A DNA stretch of 64,000 nucleotides from Lecanicillium sp. G3 (Eukaryota; Ascomycota; Sordariomycetes; Hypocreales; Cordycipitaceae): positions 1 through 64,000 of the forward strand of contig JAZHPD010000070.1 of assembly GCA_037575805.1 (NCBI GenBank), written 5' to 3'. The notes under the pieces were generated by a model. It saw only the letters and a list, made by a program, of their open reading frames with translations, was not told where the DNA came from and did no database searches. Made by a program: the position numbers and the translations under genes. The first letter of the stretch is position 1. Each line of letters opens with the position of its first letter. Shown here piece after piece: positions 12,554-24,918 of the stretch.

Positions 12554-14551
12554 TTACATGACGCTGCAGGAGCCCATCGTCCGGGCCCGTCTCCTGCCCA
12601 TCACGCCATCCTCCTCGTCGAGATGCAGCGCTTGCGTTTCCCGAGCCCGCCTCCTGCGCCTCCGGTGTCCCGCACCGGTGGCGCCCGCTTCCTCGGTCGC
12701 CTGCATGTAGTCCGCCCACTTGCGCTCCAGGCGGGCCGCCGCCGCAAAGTCCCCGCGCAGCACGCGCTTCTGGTGCTCGTCGACGGTCATCTGGAAGCCG
12801 TAGAAGCACTTCAGCCCAATCATCTCGCTCGGGTACGTCACGCCGACCGACTTGGCGCGCATCTGGGCGTTGCGGAAGAGCACCTCGCGGATGCCGGCCC
12901 ACGTCACGTTGTGGCAGTCGTAGACGAGGAGGGTGAGCGTGATGGCGGGGGCTTTCGCCTGGACGGAGCGCTTCGAGCGCTTGGCGACCATGGCGGCGGC
13001 CTCGGCGAGCACCAGGTCGCTGATGCGGGTATTGTCGAGGTCGCAGCTGCGCATGTTGGTGCACGTCTGCATGACGGGCAGTACGCCGGTGTCGCCAATG
13101 TTTTCGCAGTAGCTGAGTGAAAGGTGCTCGAGGGAGGTGGCGCACGGCGCCTTGACGAGGTGCTCCGACAGTAAAGAGTTGGTGAGCTCACCGAGGTCCT
13201 CGAGCTCAAGGTGGGTAAGTCGCGGCGTCGATGCCAGAATAGGTTCGAGGGCCGCATCGGTAAGAGTCTTGCAGCCGGAGAGCTGCAGACCTTGCAAGTC
13301 AGGTGCGGCGTAACCAAGGGCCTGGACTCCGGCGGAAGTGAGCTGGATGCATCTGCTGAGATCGATGTGGCGGAGCTTGCGTGCCGGAGCAATGGGTCGG
13401 CTCGTCAGGATGTCGATTTCCGGGTCGGGACCGTGTATCATCATCTTGAGGGCCTCGTCGGTGAGGTCGGTGCAGCCGCTCAAGACCAAGCGCTCCAGTT
13501 TGTTGGTTCTGAAGATGGATTCGGCAGTTTCAAGGTTGCCAAAGCCCTTGACCTCGCCAGCACGTAGGTCTGTAAGTCGCAGGCACGAATCGACAACGCA
13601 CTTGATGCCTCGAGCGTCGACCTTTTGGCACCAAGACACATTGAAGCTCTCGAGCTGGGAGCACGACTCTGCAATAATGCGGCAGGACGAGTTGGATACT
13701 GCATATAGACCGGTCAGGTTGAGGTGCACAAGCTTCTCGTTGCTCCGCAGCAAGTTGTGCAGCGTCGTTTTTTGGAAGTTGCGGCAGCCCTCGAGGGTCG
13801 CATTCATGAGGTTCTTGCAGGCCTTGACAATGGCCTCTGTACGCTTGTAGTGCTCGACCTGGACGCAGCCACGCAAGTTCAGGTCCTTGATAAAGGGTCC
13901 GGCGGCAACGATGATTCTGGCGAGCGAGTCGGCGGGTATGTGCTGATAGAACTCCGAGGCATTGAAGGAGGTCCAGAGCTGGCCGTCGAAGCAGAACTTG
14001 TAAAAGGTCTTGCTCACACGGGAGACGCGGACCAGCTCTCTGGGCTCGAGGTGAGCAAAGATGGCAATGCGAATCTCATGCGGCATCTTGTCCCAGAACG
14101 GGAACGGTGGCTTCTGCGCGGCTCTCGCCTGGGCACGCAGGTCGGCCGGGAGATGTGAGCTCGTCGGGGCCGATGTCGGTGGCGCGATCCTAACGGCGCG
14201 GGAGGCACCCTCGTCCTGCTCCTCGACGCAGTCGTGAAAGGGAAACTCGGCATCGGGGGTCGCGGAGCGGACGAGCGGCGAAGGCTGCGGCGTGGCATAG
14301 CGGAGGGGCGACTGGGGCGGGACGCCGGCGGCGAGGCTCACGCAGGAGAGCGAGGTGCGGCTGCCGCCGTGGTAGGGGCTGCTGGAGGAGCGGGCGCGTC
14401 TGAGGCTGGTGAGGGATGGCGACGAGGATATGCGCTGGATTCCGCGAAGCAGTCTCTGGCGGCCTTTGATCTTGGGGGCGGGAGCGTTGGCGGCGACGTC
14501 GGCGAGGGGAGGGAAGGGTTCGCTGGGGGGAGAGCCCTGGATGTCTGCCAT
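12554..14551 (-). CDS. F-box and leucine-rich-repeat protein with C-terminal CaaX box
   Basis: Single exon, 665 residues. Residues about 152-198 are an F-box (FWDKMPHEIRIAIFAHLEPR...VSKTFYKFCFDGQLW), which docks substrate receptors on Skp1 in SCF ubiquitin ligases. From about 215 to 600 come many cysteine-type leucine-rich repeats with the pattern LxxLxLxGCxxLTDxAL, the Grr1/AMN1/FBXL type that binds substrate. The first 150 residues are Ser/Pro/Arg-rich and disordered. The tail after the repeats is basic (RRRRRRA and GRRRART) and the protein ends ...MGSCSVM, a textbook CaaX box whose final Met predicts farnesylation. A membrane-tethered SCF receptor is inferred, by analogy with human FBXL2, which ends in a CaaX box. 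The start at 14551 is the first ATG of the frame. Confidence 0.9.
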   Translation of the reverse strand: MADIQGSPPSEPFPPLADVAANAPAPKIKGRQRLLRGIQRISSSPSLTSLRRARSSSSPYHGGSRTSLSCVSLAAGVPPQSPLRYATPQPSPLVRSATPDAEFPFHDCVEEQDEGASRAVRIAPPTSAPTSSHLPADLRAQARAAQKPPFPFWDKMPHEIRIAIFAHLEPRELVRVSRVSKTFYKFCFDGQLWTSFNASEFYQHIPADSLARIIVAAGPFIKDLNLRGCVQVEHYKRTEAIVKACKNLMNATLEGCRNFQKTTLHNLLRSNEKLVHLNLTGLYAVSNSSCRIIAESCSQLESFNVSWCQKVDARGIKCVVDSCLRLTDLRAGEVKGFGNLETAESIFRTNKLERLVLSGCTDLTDEALKMMIHGPDPEIDILTSRPIAPARKLRHIDLSRCIQLTSAGVQALGYAAPDLQGLQLSGCKTLTDAALEPILASTPRLTHLELEDLGELTNSLLSEHLVKAPCATSLEHLSLSYCENIGDTGVLPVMQTCTNMRSCDLDNTRISDLVLAEAAAMVAKRSKRSVQAKAPAITLTLLVYDCHNVTWAGIREVLFRNAQMRAKSVGVTYPSEMIGLKCFYGFQMTVDEHQKRVLRGDFAAAARLERKWADYMQATEEAGATGAGHRRRRRRARETQALHLDEEDGVMGRRRARTMGSCSVM

Positions 14552-17500
14552 GATTGGCGTTGTTGAGCGTTGGTTGGCTGTCGAGGGGTTATCGATTTTA
14601 TTTGGTCTTGTTCAGGAATGTCTCTTTTTTTTTTCTTGTTTGTTATAATAGAAAGGCTTGTTGAGCTTTTAGGGGCTCACACAAGCCTGAGGGCTCGATT
14701 CGAATCGCGTTCGGAGGGCCGGGACAGGGACTCGGACAGAAGTTATAAGTGGTGCGGTTGGCGGGAAGTACGCTCCGCCAACGCCGGAATGGCCGGGGGA
14801 GGGTAATCGGCGGTCGATGGGGCAGAAGGCGGTTAAATCATTTCGAGGATGAGGTTGAAAAGAGGTCGCAGATGGCGGTGATGACGATGAGAGAGAAGAA
14901 GAAGAAGAGGGAGAAACTTGTTGGGAGGGCAGAGATGTAGGAGGGGGAAATAGGATTTGGGGAGCATTACAAGGAAAGCAGGTGAGATTTCGAGCCAACG
15001 GAGGAAAAGCACTGTAGCGGGCTGCAGTGTGTGTCAGTGGGCGGGAGGAGCGCTGGAGTCGGTGGGCAGAACCCTGGAGCCTCGTCCTTGGAAGGTCACT
15101 AGAAGGGTCACTGCAAGGTCCCCACCGATTAGTGCTGGAATCAGGCCAGTGGATAGTGGATCGGGAGCCTGCGCACAGTAGAAAAAGTGCGGGGCATCCG
15201 AGGCAGCGCACCTGGTTGGCGGGCGTCGTTATGTTGGGGCTGCCACCTTGCTGCAGTGATTATCTACAGGGCACACCCACCGCCTGTAATACCACTCACT
15301 GTACGGGATACTGCGTACAAGTACACATATGTACGAATATTTACCTACAGACAGAGGCCACCACACGGTCAGCAGACGCACCGACAGGGCGGCCCGGCCT
15401 GCCCGCAGGGCACATGGGCTCTTGCTGGAGCGTGACCTCGTGGGCATATGAGCATGTTACCGGGTCACAGCATCTTTTTGTTCCAAATTCAGTTGACTTT
15501 ATTCCCTCATTTACCAAATTGACAAACAATTCTTTTTTTTTTTTTTTTAATCCCGCTCCCACAAAAAGTGTACTGCCACTTAGTCAAGTAAAGCCCGTTG
15601 GCGCCCCACGATTACTCGTACTCGTCCTCACTTCACCCCCGAGTCGCCCGAGTAGTTAGTGGGCCACAACTAACTTGGTGGTTAGCCTTCAGCCTCCTTT
15701 TGTCTGCATGTACTCCGTACTCCGTGTGCCTATCAGAAAGGACCCTTGGATAACCCAGAGGCTGACATGGCGCATGGCGTCTTTTTTTGTTCCCTTTTTC
15801 CTGCACGGCAGGGTCAGGCACCTCGTTTCAGGGACTTGGCGCTTCCGGGATCCTCCAGTCGTTTCCTCACATGTCGTGTCTCTTGTTACCCTCCCCGCTG
15901 CTTTTGAATTAGATCTCCGACACACTGGTGCAGTATCACACATATCAGAGCAGCATCACGTTAATGTCGACACGATGCACTCACTTGTCCACTCTTCTCT
16001 GCAACAAAAATGCTTCTCACTTCCCCTTCGACTTCCACTTCCACAAAGCCGAGCCCTGCATTTAGCGTCCTCAATACTCCCCCCGCCCCCGGCCCCCTCC
16101 CCTCCCAAAAAGGCAACCCGCAACGTCGCAATCCGCAACCACAACCTGTCACTTCTGCCACTCTGCCACCACTCAACAGGCTAACCAACCATTATCAACC
16201 CACCTTGGCTCGTGGTCGTTTCAAAACAGCCACCGAACCGCTTCGACTTCCCCATTGTTCAATACGCCAAAATCCGGTGCCATTTTTTTTCTCATCCTTC
16301 TAGCGCTTCCATCGTTGCCCCGGCGGTGAGTTTGACTCAGGGCTGTGTATTCTCGTCCTCCTTTCCATCTTCTTTCTTGCTTGATGCCCAGCGAAATCAA
16401 GAACTGGGATACGTCTTGAAACACTTTGTCAGCAAAAGCGCGGGGCGACAACCGACAAAAAGTCGCTCACTGTTCACTGTCATCCTACCAACGAAACTTG
16501 TGGCGCACCACCTCGCTCGTAAAAGACCACTCTTCGGCCCGGCTGGCTCGAACACCACTGACTCGCAGGCCGGGCCCAGGCACCGCCGTAAAGCCGTTTT
16601 CCTTTGCTTCTCCGTCTCGCATTCTTTTCTGGAGCCTTGTTTCTATTCTCTGTAGTCATGGACCCTTTTTACCTGCGTGGCTTGCATGCTTAGTCTGACG
16701 CCCTGTAATCAAGAGCCTCGGTCGCACCGCGTTGGGTGAGCCGTCTTTAGACGAACTGGCTGGCTTGTTTCTTGCTCAACACTTAATCGAGGGCTCAACA
16801 CTAAATCTAGGTAAACAACTAGAAACTCTTAAACGCCTTTGTCTTTGTTGCCGCGTTTCATTACATATTCACATAACCTTCCCCAGCGTAGCTGTAAACC
16901 CTTTGGCATGTAGATACGCCACCCACCAACTGCATGTATCACTCGGCCATCTCAACCATGGTCATGAGCCGCACATCTACGCGAGGCACATGTCAACGCC
17001 AAGTCTGCTGAGCCCCTACACGTGTATGTCCATCTCACAGCAATCCTTGAAATAAATGCAACCCCGGCGCGGATCGAACCGCAAAGTCCCTGGACCAAGA
17101 AAATTCGAAAAACATCGCGTCGTGAGAGACTAGTACAGGGTAGGTTAAAAGTCACGACCTGACCACCGGTGCGAACATGCTGCCACATCCCTGTCCTTGT
17201 CCGGGGTAAAATGGGAGGAAGGAAACTCAACTTAATCTCAGTCGGATCGGCCAAGGAAATAGACGGAAAAGGATGTCGTATTCCCCGTTTTCTGGACTAC
17301 GTGTTGATGCCCCCTTGGTAATTCTATCCCGCTGCCTGCTAAACGAGCCTTATCCTCTCCTCCACCGCCACCATTTTGACAAAGCAGCGGACCAAGAAGC
17401 AAAGTCGCCGATACTGGCCCTTACGACCGATTCCCTGCTGTCATGAAATGCTTCTAACCGTGCTGCCTGGGCTATAGCCCCCAGCCCCGTGTTTCCCCGC

Positions 17501-17651
17501 TCTCGCGGCTCGCCGAATGAGGCTACAGCCGACAAACAATTCTGTTGCCTGAACCGAGTAAAAAACAAGCTATATACGGGCAACGCTTCCAATTCCAAAA
17601 GATGGAAATATTGCAAAATAAAGTACAAAATAAAAATAAAAATAAACAAAC
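14552..17651. other. 3.1 kb intergenic region between divergent genes
   Basis: Shared upstream region of the F-box gene (minus) and the amidase gene (plus). No frame resembles a known protein. It contains a TACTCCGTA motif (15711-15719) and T- and C-rich tracts. A sequence at 17058-17096 resembles a tRNA T-arm on the minus strand, but no cloverleaf can be built (see rejected items). Confidence 0.5.
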
Positions 17652-19609
17652 ATGCATCTCTTCGACCAACAAACGACCAACGCCGTGGACCTCGCCCAGC
17701 GCCTGCGCGACGGCAGACTTACAAGCGTGCACCTCGTCGAGGCCTACCTCGCCCAGATCGAGCGGTACGAACCGGCCCTCAACGCGCTCATCTCGCGGCC
17801 GCCCCGCGAGAAAGTCCTACGCGCCGCGGCGAAGCTCGATCTCGAGCGAGCGAGGGGGTCGGTCCGCGGGCCCCTGCATGGGATTCCGATTATTTTAAAG
17901 GTGAGTCTTTGAGCCTTAGACGCGCTTTCATGCAAGGGGGTTGGGGGGCGCCAGAACGTGTAAATGAGATGCCCGTTCACAGAACAGTTTATGCTGATTA
18001 GTGGGGGGCGAATTCGAAGGACTGCTTTACTACGGCGGAGAATCTGGGCATGAGCACGACGTGCGGCTCGCTGGCCTTCGTCGGGGCAAAAGCGTCTAAG
18101 AATGCGGCCATTGTGCAGCGGATGCTCGACGCGGGGCTCATCATCCTCGCCAAAGCCAACATGACGGAGCTGTGCGGCATGAAAATGACCTACATGATGT
18201 CCGGATGGTCCTCGCACGGCGGGCAGACGCACTCGCCGTATGTGCGAGAAATTGAAAAGGACGAGAAGCTCCTCGGTCATTCTGTAAGCCCTCCTTCTTC
18301 CCTCCCACCCAAACCTCGCCTATACCGCCACAACGAATACCCAGGATGAGAGAGAGAACGAACATCCCGAATGCTGATTATCTTCCCCCTTCCCCCTCCC
18401 CCAGGCCCCCGGAGGCTCCTCCACCGGCTCCGCCGTCGCCCTCTCCGCCGGCTTCGCCCCGCTGGCCATGGGCACCGAGACCATCGGCTCCATCATCACG
18501 CCGACGAGCCGCAACGCGCTCTACGGGCTGAAGCCCACCGTCGGCGCGCAGGACACGGGCGGCATGTACACCATGACGGAGTTCTACGACAGCCCCGGGC
18601 CGATGGCCAAGTCGGCCGCCGACGTGCGCGCCATGGCTTCCTTGCTGCTGGCCAGGGACTTTGATGCTTGCGCGGGGATGGGGACGTGGGAGGGCGTGGC
18701 GCTGGGGGTCGTGGACCCGAGGCTGTGGACGCTGGATGAGAGCATGTGCGTGCAGCGCGAGGGGTCGGCGGAGAATATGGTGAGTCTAGATTTACGAGTC
18801 TGGGGTGAACTGAATAGGCGGAAAGGATTGGGACGCCTTGCTGACGAGAGGACAGGTTGAGGAGTATGAGACCATGGTGGAAACGCTGCGCAAGAGCGGA
18901 TGCTCGCTGCAGTATCCTTTTGCTCTGGAGGACCTTTCCGGATTGCCAGATACCATCAGTCTTGCCCGTACGTACGCATTGCCCAGAAGTCGGATGATAA
19001 TCTACTAATGATACACAGATTGGGAATTCAAGCACATTTGTATACCCAAGTTTGTCAAGGCCTTCGACGAGTGCCCCGTACAAACAGTGGCAGACATTGT
19101 CAAGTTTAACGAAGAAAACAAAGAACGCGCCATGCCTGAACGTAAGTCACGGAACGGATAAAAACAGTCAAATGGCCAATGACACTAACATTCCAGCGTA
19201 CAACGAGCAAAATGACCTCATCAAGGCCATGAACACCGACCAAGACGCCGCCCTCATGGACACGCGCAAGGCCGCGCTCCGAAAGAAGGCGCGCGAAATC
19301 CTCGACAAGGCCTTTGACAACGCCAAGGCAAACGTCCTTGTAGGAACATGCGACTCCGCGTTCTGTGTTCACGCGGCCGCGGCAGGTAAGTGTTAACCCC
19401 TCCACAGGGTGCAGAACGCCACGAGTTCGATGACCAACACTCACGCGACAGGATACCCGGTCTGCGCGGTGCCGCTGTCGACGCTGCGGTACAATGGACG
19501 GCCTTTTGGGTTGTGCGCTATTGCGAGGGCGGATGATGAGGAGGCGCTGCTGCGGTTCATGGCGGCGTACGAGGCCACGATGCCGGCGAGGGCGGTGCCG
19601 GTGCTGTAG
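17652..19609 (+). CDS. Amidase (amidase-signature family)
   Basis: Seven exons (17652-17900, 18020-18283, 18405-18779, 18856-18967, 19019-19141, 19197-19385, 19452-19609) splice without a break to 489 residues, a normal length for the family. The Ser-cisSer-Lys triad is present: Lys83 at the end of exon 1 (GPLHGIPIILK), Ser176 in the Gly/Ser-rich signature (PGGSSTGSAVALSAGF) and Ser200 in GTETIGSI. The 24-residue Ser-Ser spacing fits the family. These enzymes hydrolyse amide bonds. The substrate is not predictable, and the protein is more likely a free-standing catabolic amidase than the tRNA-amidotransferase subunit GatA. Intron 1 appears to use an AAG acceptor (ending at 18019), because only this restores the family's Lys-Asp junction. 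A TAG at 17999-18001 would add six residues and sits too close to its branch point. Confidence 0.9.
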
Positions 19610-21060
19610 GCTTGGCCGAGTATATTGTATAAATCATTGCGTACATTGCCGTGAGACAAATCACAAAGGAAATTGTTCAGAGACAGGCCTTGCTGTTGAA
19701 TATTGAATATGACCAATATAAAGAGCACGGAGCGCGTCGCAAGAGTCGTCGTAATATAGTCCCTATTCGAGCAATAAGCTTTGGCGGTCTGCGGGTCGCG
19801 TCGCAGGGCGGGCGGGCGCAAGCTCCAAGTTCTTCCACCGAGAACGGCCCATTTATTAATCTTGATCGTAATCTGGTCCTCCCTGTCAAATAAAGTGTCA
19901 ATCCAAGAGGCTGAGGGCCGCCGTGGTTCGGTGGATTAGGTGATGGCCCATGGCTGCGTTTGCTGTTTGCGGCCTTGGCTGGTGGTATTTCGAAACGCGG
20001 ATAAAACGCCAAGGGAGGAGAGGCGAGGGAAGACAGAAAAGGGCAAAGTTTGGTTTCGTCCGACTGTAGCACGAGCTTCTGTGTTGCAATAATCAAAAGC
20101 AATATAGACGAGGACTTCCGAGCAAGTGTATTGTCCAATGGCTGTTTGATGGGGAGAATATGTCTGGAGAGCTCGGAGGGAGAGGGAGATGCTTCCAATC
20201 AGCCAGGGCAATGGCCGCATGCGTTACCCACAGTGACCTAAGCTAGTTAGTTACTGGTGCATGGTGCAGTGGCAGGCTGGGCGCCTAGAATTGCCTAGTG
20301 TGCTGTCGTGGCGGCGAGCTGGTAGCTGTGCTGAGACAGCTTCAGGCGTCAGCTTTAGTGGACGACAGCCTGTAAACACCACTAACGCACTACCTGAGCG
20401 GCCGTATTTGGATTCGCTGCGGTACATGCACCCCGCCCTCGGTACCCCTCCGCGTAATGACTGACGACGGCCCGCCCGAACAGCCTGAGCCTCTCCCCGT
20501 GCTGACGGACAGCGGCTGGCCACTTGGACATCCTAACATCTCCAAATTCATCCCACCAAAGGCTGCCCGGCATCGCCGCTGCTCCGTCCTCCCCGATAGC
20601 CCGCGACGCATCATTTCCCATCGACACGCCGCCTATCCCGCTGCTGCATCCGACTTCCGCGCTTCCGCAATTCTCTCTAACCCGTGGCGAAAAGGGCTGG
20701 CGTGCGACTCGTCCTGCGCAAACCACCACCACCCCTCTCCAAACGCGGCGCGCTGTCCCAAGCTCTCAACGTTCCTCCCCTCCCCGACCGCCCATCGCCA
20801 CCAGCAAACACGCCCGCGCCCATGATCGTTGCTCCGTCGTCGTGATAACGTCGTCGTCCCCTGTCGCACCCGGCGTCGCCTGCACATCACATCCAAACCA
20901 CAGGCAAAGGCGCTATCATGCATGGTAACCGTACGCGAAGAAGAAAAAAAAAATACTAGCCCACTTCACCACCCACAGCGCCCACCAGCTCCGAACCCTG
21001 GCCGTTTCCCTCAAATCTCTTCCTCCCTCTGCCTGTAATAGCTTTTTCCGGACTTGAATT
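19610..21060. other. Intergenic region upstream of the PAS kinase gene
   Basis: This 1.45 kb carries the amidase 3' end and the presumed promoter and 5' leader of the PAS kinase gene. The last 600 bp are strongly C/T-rich on the plus strand, a common feature of fungal leaders. Short ATG-led frames are present (for example from 20457) and could act as upstream ORFs if transcribed. No homology is recognised. Confidence 0.45.
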
Positions 21061-24000
21061 ATGAGTGCTGATTCTCCCCTTGCAGGCGCCAACAGCACAA
21101 CCGACGATGGCGAGAGAGGGCGTGGCAAGCTCTTGACGCCCTTGACGCTGCCCAAGAACCGCAGCACAGGCAACCTCGCCCTCTCAGCTGACCCGGATCG
21201 CAGCCGCTATCGCATGTCGTTTGAGGGCTCGTCATCTGCCTCGGAGCATGACATGATGACTCGGTTAGTCATTTTATTGCCTTTTTGCCGCTGCTGCTCT
21301 CGTTTCTTTTTCCTTTCTTGTTTTGTGTCCCTGCGTTCTTTCTTTTTTTTTATTGCGACATCTTGTGCTTGCTTGTTGCTGCACAAGCATCCCAGCTCCC
21401 GCCGCTTGTCACCTCCCAGGTGAAACAGCGTCATGCCGTGCCACCCTGTCACCGTCTCCGTCTCCATCGCCGCCACCGCGTTACCATGCCGCTGCTGACC
21501 TTTCTCTTCAACTGGTGCAGGCCCTCGCCCGTCACCGACCACGAACATGGCCTCGGCCTCTCCGGCCTGCGCCGCATACGGCAGCACCCGCCCTCGCGAA
21601 ATCCCACCATGCCAAACTCCAACGCCTCCTCCCGTAGCCCGTCCGTCGTAACCCTCTCCCGATCGACCTCGATGAGCGCTACCCTCGCCGCTCCCGCGCC
21701 GCTCTCCTCCTTCTCTGCCGCTCCGGCCTCCCCCAGCTTCTCCGAGGACCTCTCCCGCTTCCCCACCGAGTCCCTACACTCCTTCTCCTTTGCACACCAG
21801 TCCGAGGACTTTTTGCATAACCGCCAGAATGTCCTCAAGCGCTCACTCGAGTTTATGAAGGACCGCCTCGGTATGCCCTTGACTTCAAACCAGGCTGGCT
21901 TGGCTAGTGCCCAGGCCAGAGTCACAGGCGACCTCGACGCCCAGAGTATGCTCGAGATGCTCGCCAAGGCCCAGATCATTGGTGCCAGTAACCTGCCCAA
22001 CCCAGACGGTTCATTTACTGTCCCACCACTCACCGGGCCTGCCGACATGTCGGGCGGAAACATCTTTGAGAGGCAGTTTAGCCCTCACACGCTCAGTGAA
22101 GAACCCGCCACCATCCACGAAGAGCCTGGGGAGCTTTCCACCTCGCCCAAGTCTGTACGGACTACTCCCAAGAGAGACGACATTCGTGATTCGCAAAAGT
22201 CAAGCAGGACGCCCACAGACGAGAGCAAGACGACAGCCACCACATCGCCTCCCAGCTCACGGCCTACCAGCTTGAAGCGCACAATGACGGACACTCTCTC
22301 CGTCGCCCTAAAGGACAAGCTCATGGACACCATGACGCAACCATTCATGAGTGGTTCGTCCATATCTGAAGAGCCGAGTATCTCGCCAGTCTTTGCTCAG
22401 CAGACTCTGCCCTCCCACAACTTCCCCGGCGCCTTCAACTCCGCTGTACACGGACACACCAACAGATGGGTTCCCGCTGCTCAGGCCATCTTTACTACTG
22501 AGTCGAAGCCTCCGTGGACTATTCTTGCCGCCAACGACCTGGCATGTTTAGTTTTTGGAGTGACCAAGGCCGAAGTGCGCAAAATGGGCATTTTGGAGGT
22601 TGTTCAAGAAGAGAGAAGGTCCTGGCTTGAGAAGCGGCTTCTCAACAAGGACGATGACGATGGATTCGACGAGGCTGCTGACCTGTCACCTGCTAATTCT
22701 GCGGCTACGGTACTTCTGCGAGGTCGCTCTGGCATCACGGCACAGCTTTTGAGTAAGCCAAACTCGAGAGCGCAGACGCCCAAGGCGCCACGCAGAGCCC
22801 AGACTGTTCACAGTGGCGACGTGGAACCGCCCAAGACCCGTGGCAGCGATGCCCACCGCAGCTCGGGGTCACGCGGTGTACTTCTTTGCGGTGATGTTGT
22901 TCCCATCCAGAAGCGTAACGGGCTGACCGGCTCGGCCAGCTTGTGGGTTAAGGAAAAGCGAGTTGGCCTCATCTGGGTACTAGAGGAGATACACGAGGAT
23001 GTGGCCAACATCGAAGTTGACGAAGAAGGCGTCGTGAAAAGTGTGACAGGCGCCACCGAAACTATCTGGGGTTTCAAGACGGTCAAGCCTGGCATCGATA
23101 TCGGATCGCTCATCCCCCGCATCCCCCGCCAGGGCTTCGATCCAACCATCGGAGAGATTGACTTTGCCCAGACACGAAAGAGGCGTTATTTCACTTGCCC
23201 AAACTACCGCAAAGTGAACATCCCGTGCTCCGTCGAGCAGTTGCAGGGCAAGCTTGAACTCAGAGTTTCCACTTTCCCGCACATGGCTGGCATCATTGTC
23301 GTAGATCCGGCAAACTTTAATATTCGAAGCTCCAACTCGGCGTTTAGTGGCGCCCTCTTTGGCTTCGAGAAGCCAGCCGGTATGGCAATTAACTCTCTGA
23401 TCCCCGGGTTTGATAAAATCGTCGAGACCCTCACCGAGGAGGATGGCCTGCAACTTCTCGACGGCATGGTAATCCCTGAACATCGCTTCCGACGAGCCGC
23501 TGCTTTCACTGCTATCAAGGAACACCGACCTAACGCTGCTGCATCGTTTCTGCAACCCAACGGACTTGCTGCCAAGCACCGTGACGGTTCAAATTTGAAC
23601 ATTGATGTTCAGATGCGCGTTGTTGAGAGCGAGAAGCAAACCGATCCTTCACAAGACAGTATGGACGAGGCCGTCGACGACGACAAGACTGACGTTTCAT
23701 CGACGCAACCCCCGACTGAGATGGTATTTGCCCTCTGGATCACCTATTCTCGACACATCCACGCAACGCCAAACGCCACAGATCCTGCCAAGCGCATTCC
23801 TTCTGGACCTCCCACGCCATTGCACCAACCCTCGCCTGGCCAGACACCAGTACACTCACCCATGGTGCTGTCCGATACCGAGGCTGACGTGCCCACGCCC
23901 CCTGCAAGCTCTCCTTCTGGCATGTCGAAACTTAGAGACGCGGCCTTGAATGCCGCTGCGAAGCTCACAGGCCAGGCTCGTTCTTCGCCCAAGGCGGTGG

Positions 24001-24918
24001 GAAAGACTGTCGCAGCCCAGGCACCTGAGCCAGAACACAAGATTACCATTGACGACTACACCATCTTGGAAGAAATGGGCCAAGGTGCCTATGGCCAGGT
24101 GAAGCTTGCTAGAAACAAGCGCACTGGCAAAAAAATGGTGCTCAAGTACGTCACAAAGCGTCGTATTCTGGTCGACACATGGACGCGCGATCGCAGACTG
24201 GGCACCGTGCCTCTGGAGATTCACGTCATGGACTACCTGAAGAAGCCCGAGTTCCGCCACCCCAACATTGTCGAGATGGAGAGCTTCTTCGAGGACGATA
24301 TCAACTACTACATTGAAATGGCACCTCACGGCCTCCCAGGCATGGACCTGTTCGACTACATCGAACTGCGCGCCAACATGGACGAGGCAGAGTGCCGCAG
24401 CATCTTTGTACAGGTGGCGCAGGCAATTCACTTCCTGCACACCAAGGCACAGGTCGTCCACCGTGACATCAAGGACGAAAACGTGATTCTCGACGGCGAA
24501 GGCAATATCAAGCTCATTGATTTCGGCAGTGCCGCCTACATCAAGAGCGGGCCCTTTGACGTCTTTGTCGGCACCATTGGTAAGATTTCGGTCCTCGCTT
24601 CGCTCGCCTGTGCGGGCTTACTGACTTTTTCTATTTTTAGACTACGCCGCCCCCGAAGTCTTGGCTGGGAAGCCCTATGGCGGCAAAGAACAGGACGTGT
24701 GGGCGCTGGGAATTCTCCTGTACACCATCATCTACAAGGAGAATCCATTCTACAGCATCGACGAGATCATGGACCATGACCTCCGCGTGCCATTCACGAT
24801 GAGCCCCGAGAGCATCGACCTGATCCGGTGCATGCTGAACCGCGACGTTTCGCAGCGCTCCGATATTACGCAAGTCCTGGAGCATCCCTGGTGCAAAGCA
24901 GTCCCGGCTTTGTCATAA
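21061..24918 (+). CDS. PSK1: PAS domain-containing serine/threonine kinase
   Basis: Three exons (21061-21263, 21521-24579, 24641-24918) give 1179 residues. Introns are 21264-21520 (GTTAGT...CAG) and 24580-24640 (GTAAGA...TAG). The second falls inside the kinase domain, so the open frame alone misses the last 92 residues. The N-terminus is Ser/Pro-rich. A PAS-like region begins near residue 384 (FTTESKPPWTILAANDLACL) and a second PAS-like stretch lies near 555. The kinase domain spans about 912-1175 with glycine loop GQGAYGQVKLAR, VAIK-type lysine in VLKYV, catalytic loop HRDIKDEN, DFGSA and APE (YAAPEVL). PAS kinases sense metabolic state and, in yeast, redirect glucose between storage and cell-wall glucan by phosphorylating UDP-glucose pyrophosphorylase and translation factors. 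That role is inferred from the family. The start at 21061 precedes an in-frame first exon. Confidence 0.93.

Noticed and set aside
17058..17130. tRNA gene on the minus strand (GGTTCGATCC-like T-arm at 17070-17085)
   Set aside because: The T-arm gives only a six-base loop or mismatched stem, and no 5' acceptor strand or D-arm pairs at the right distance, even allowing an intron.
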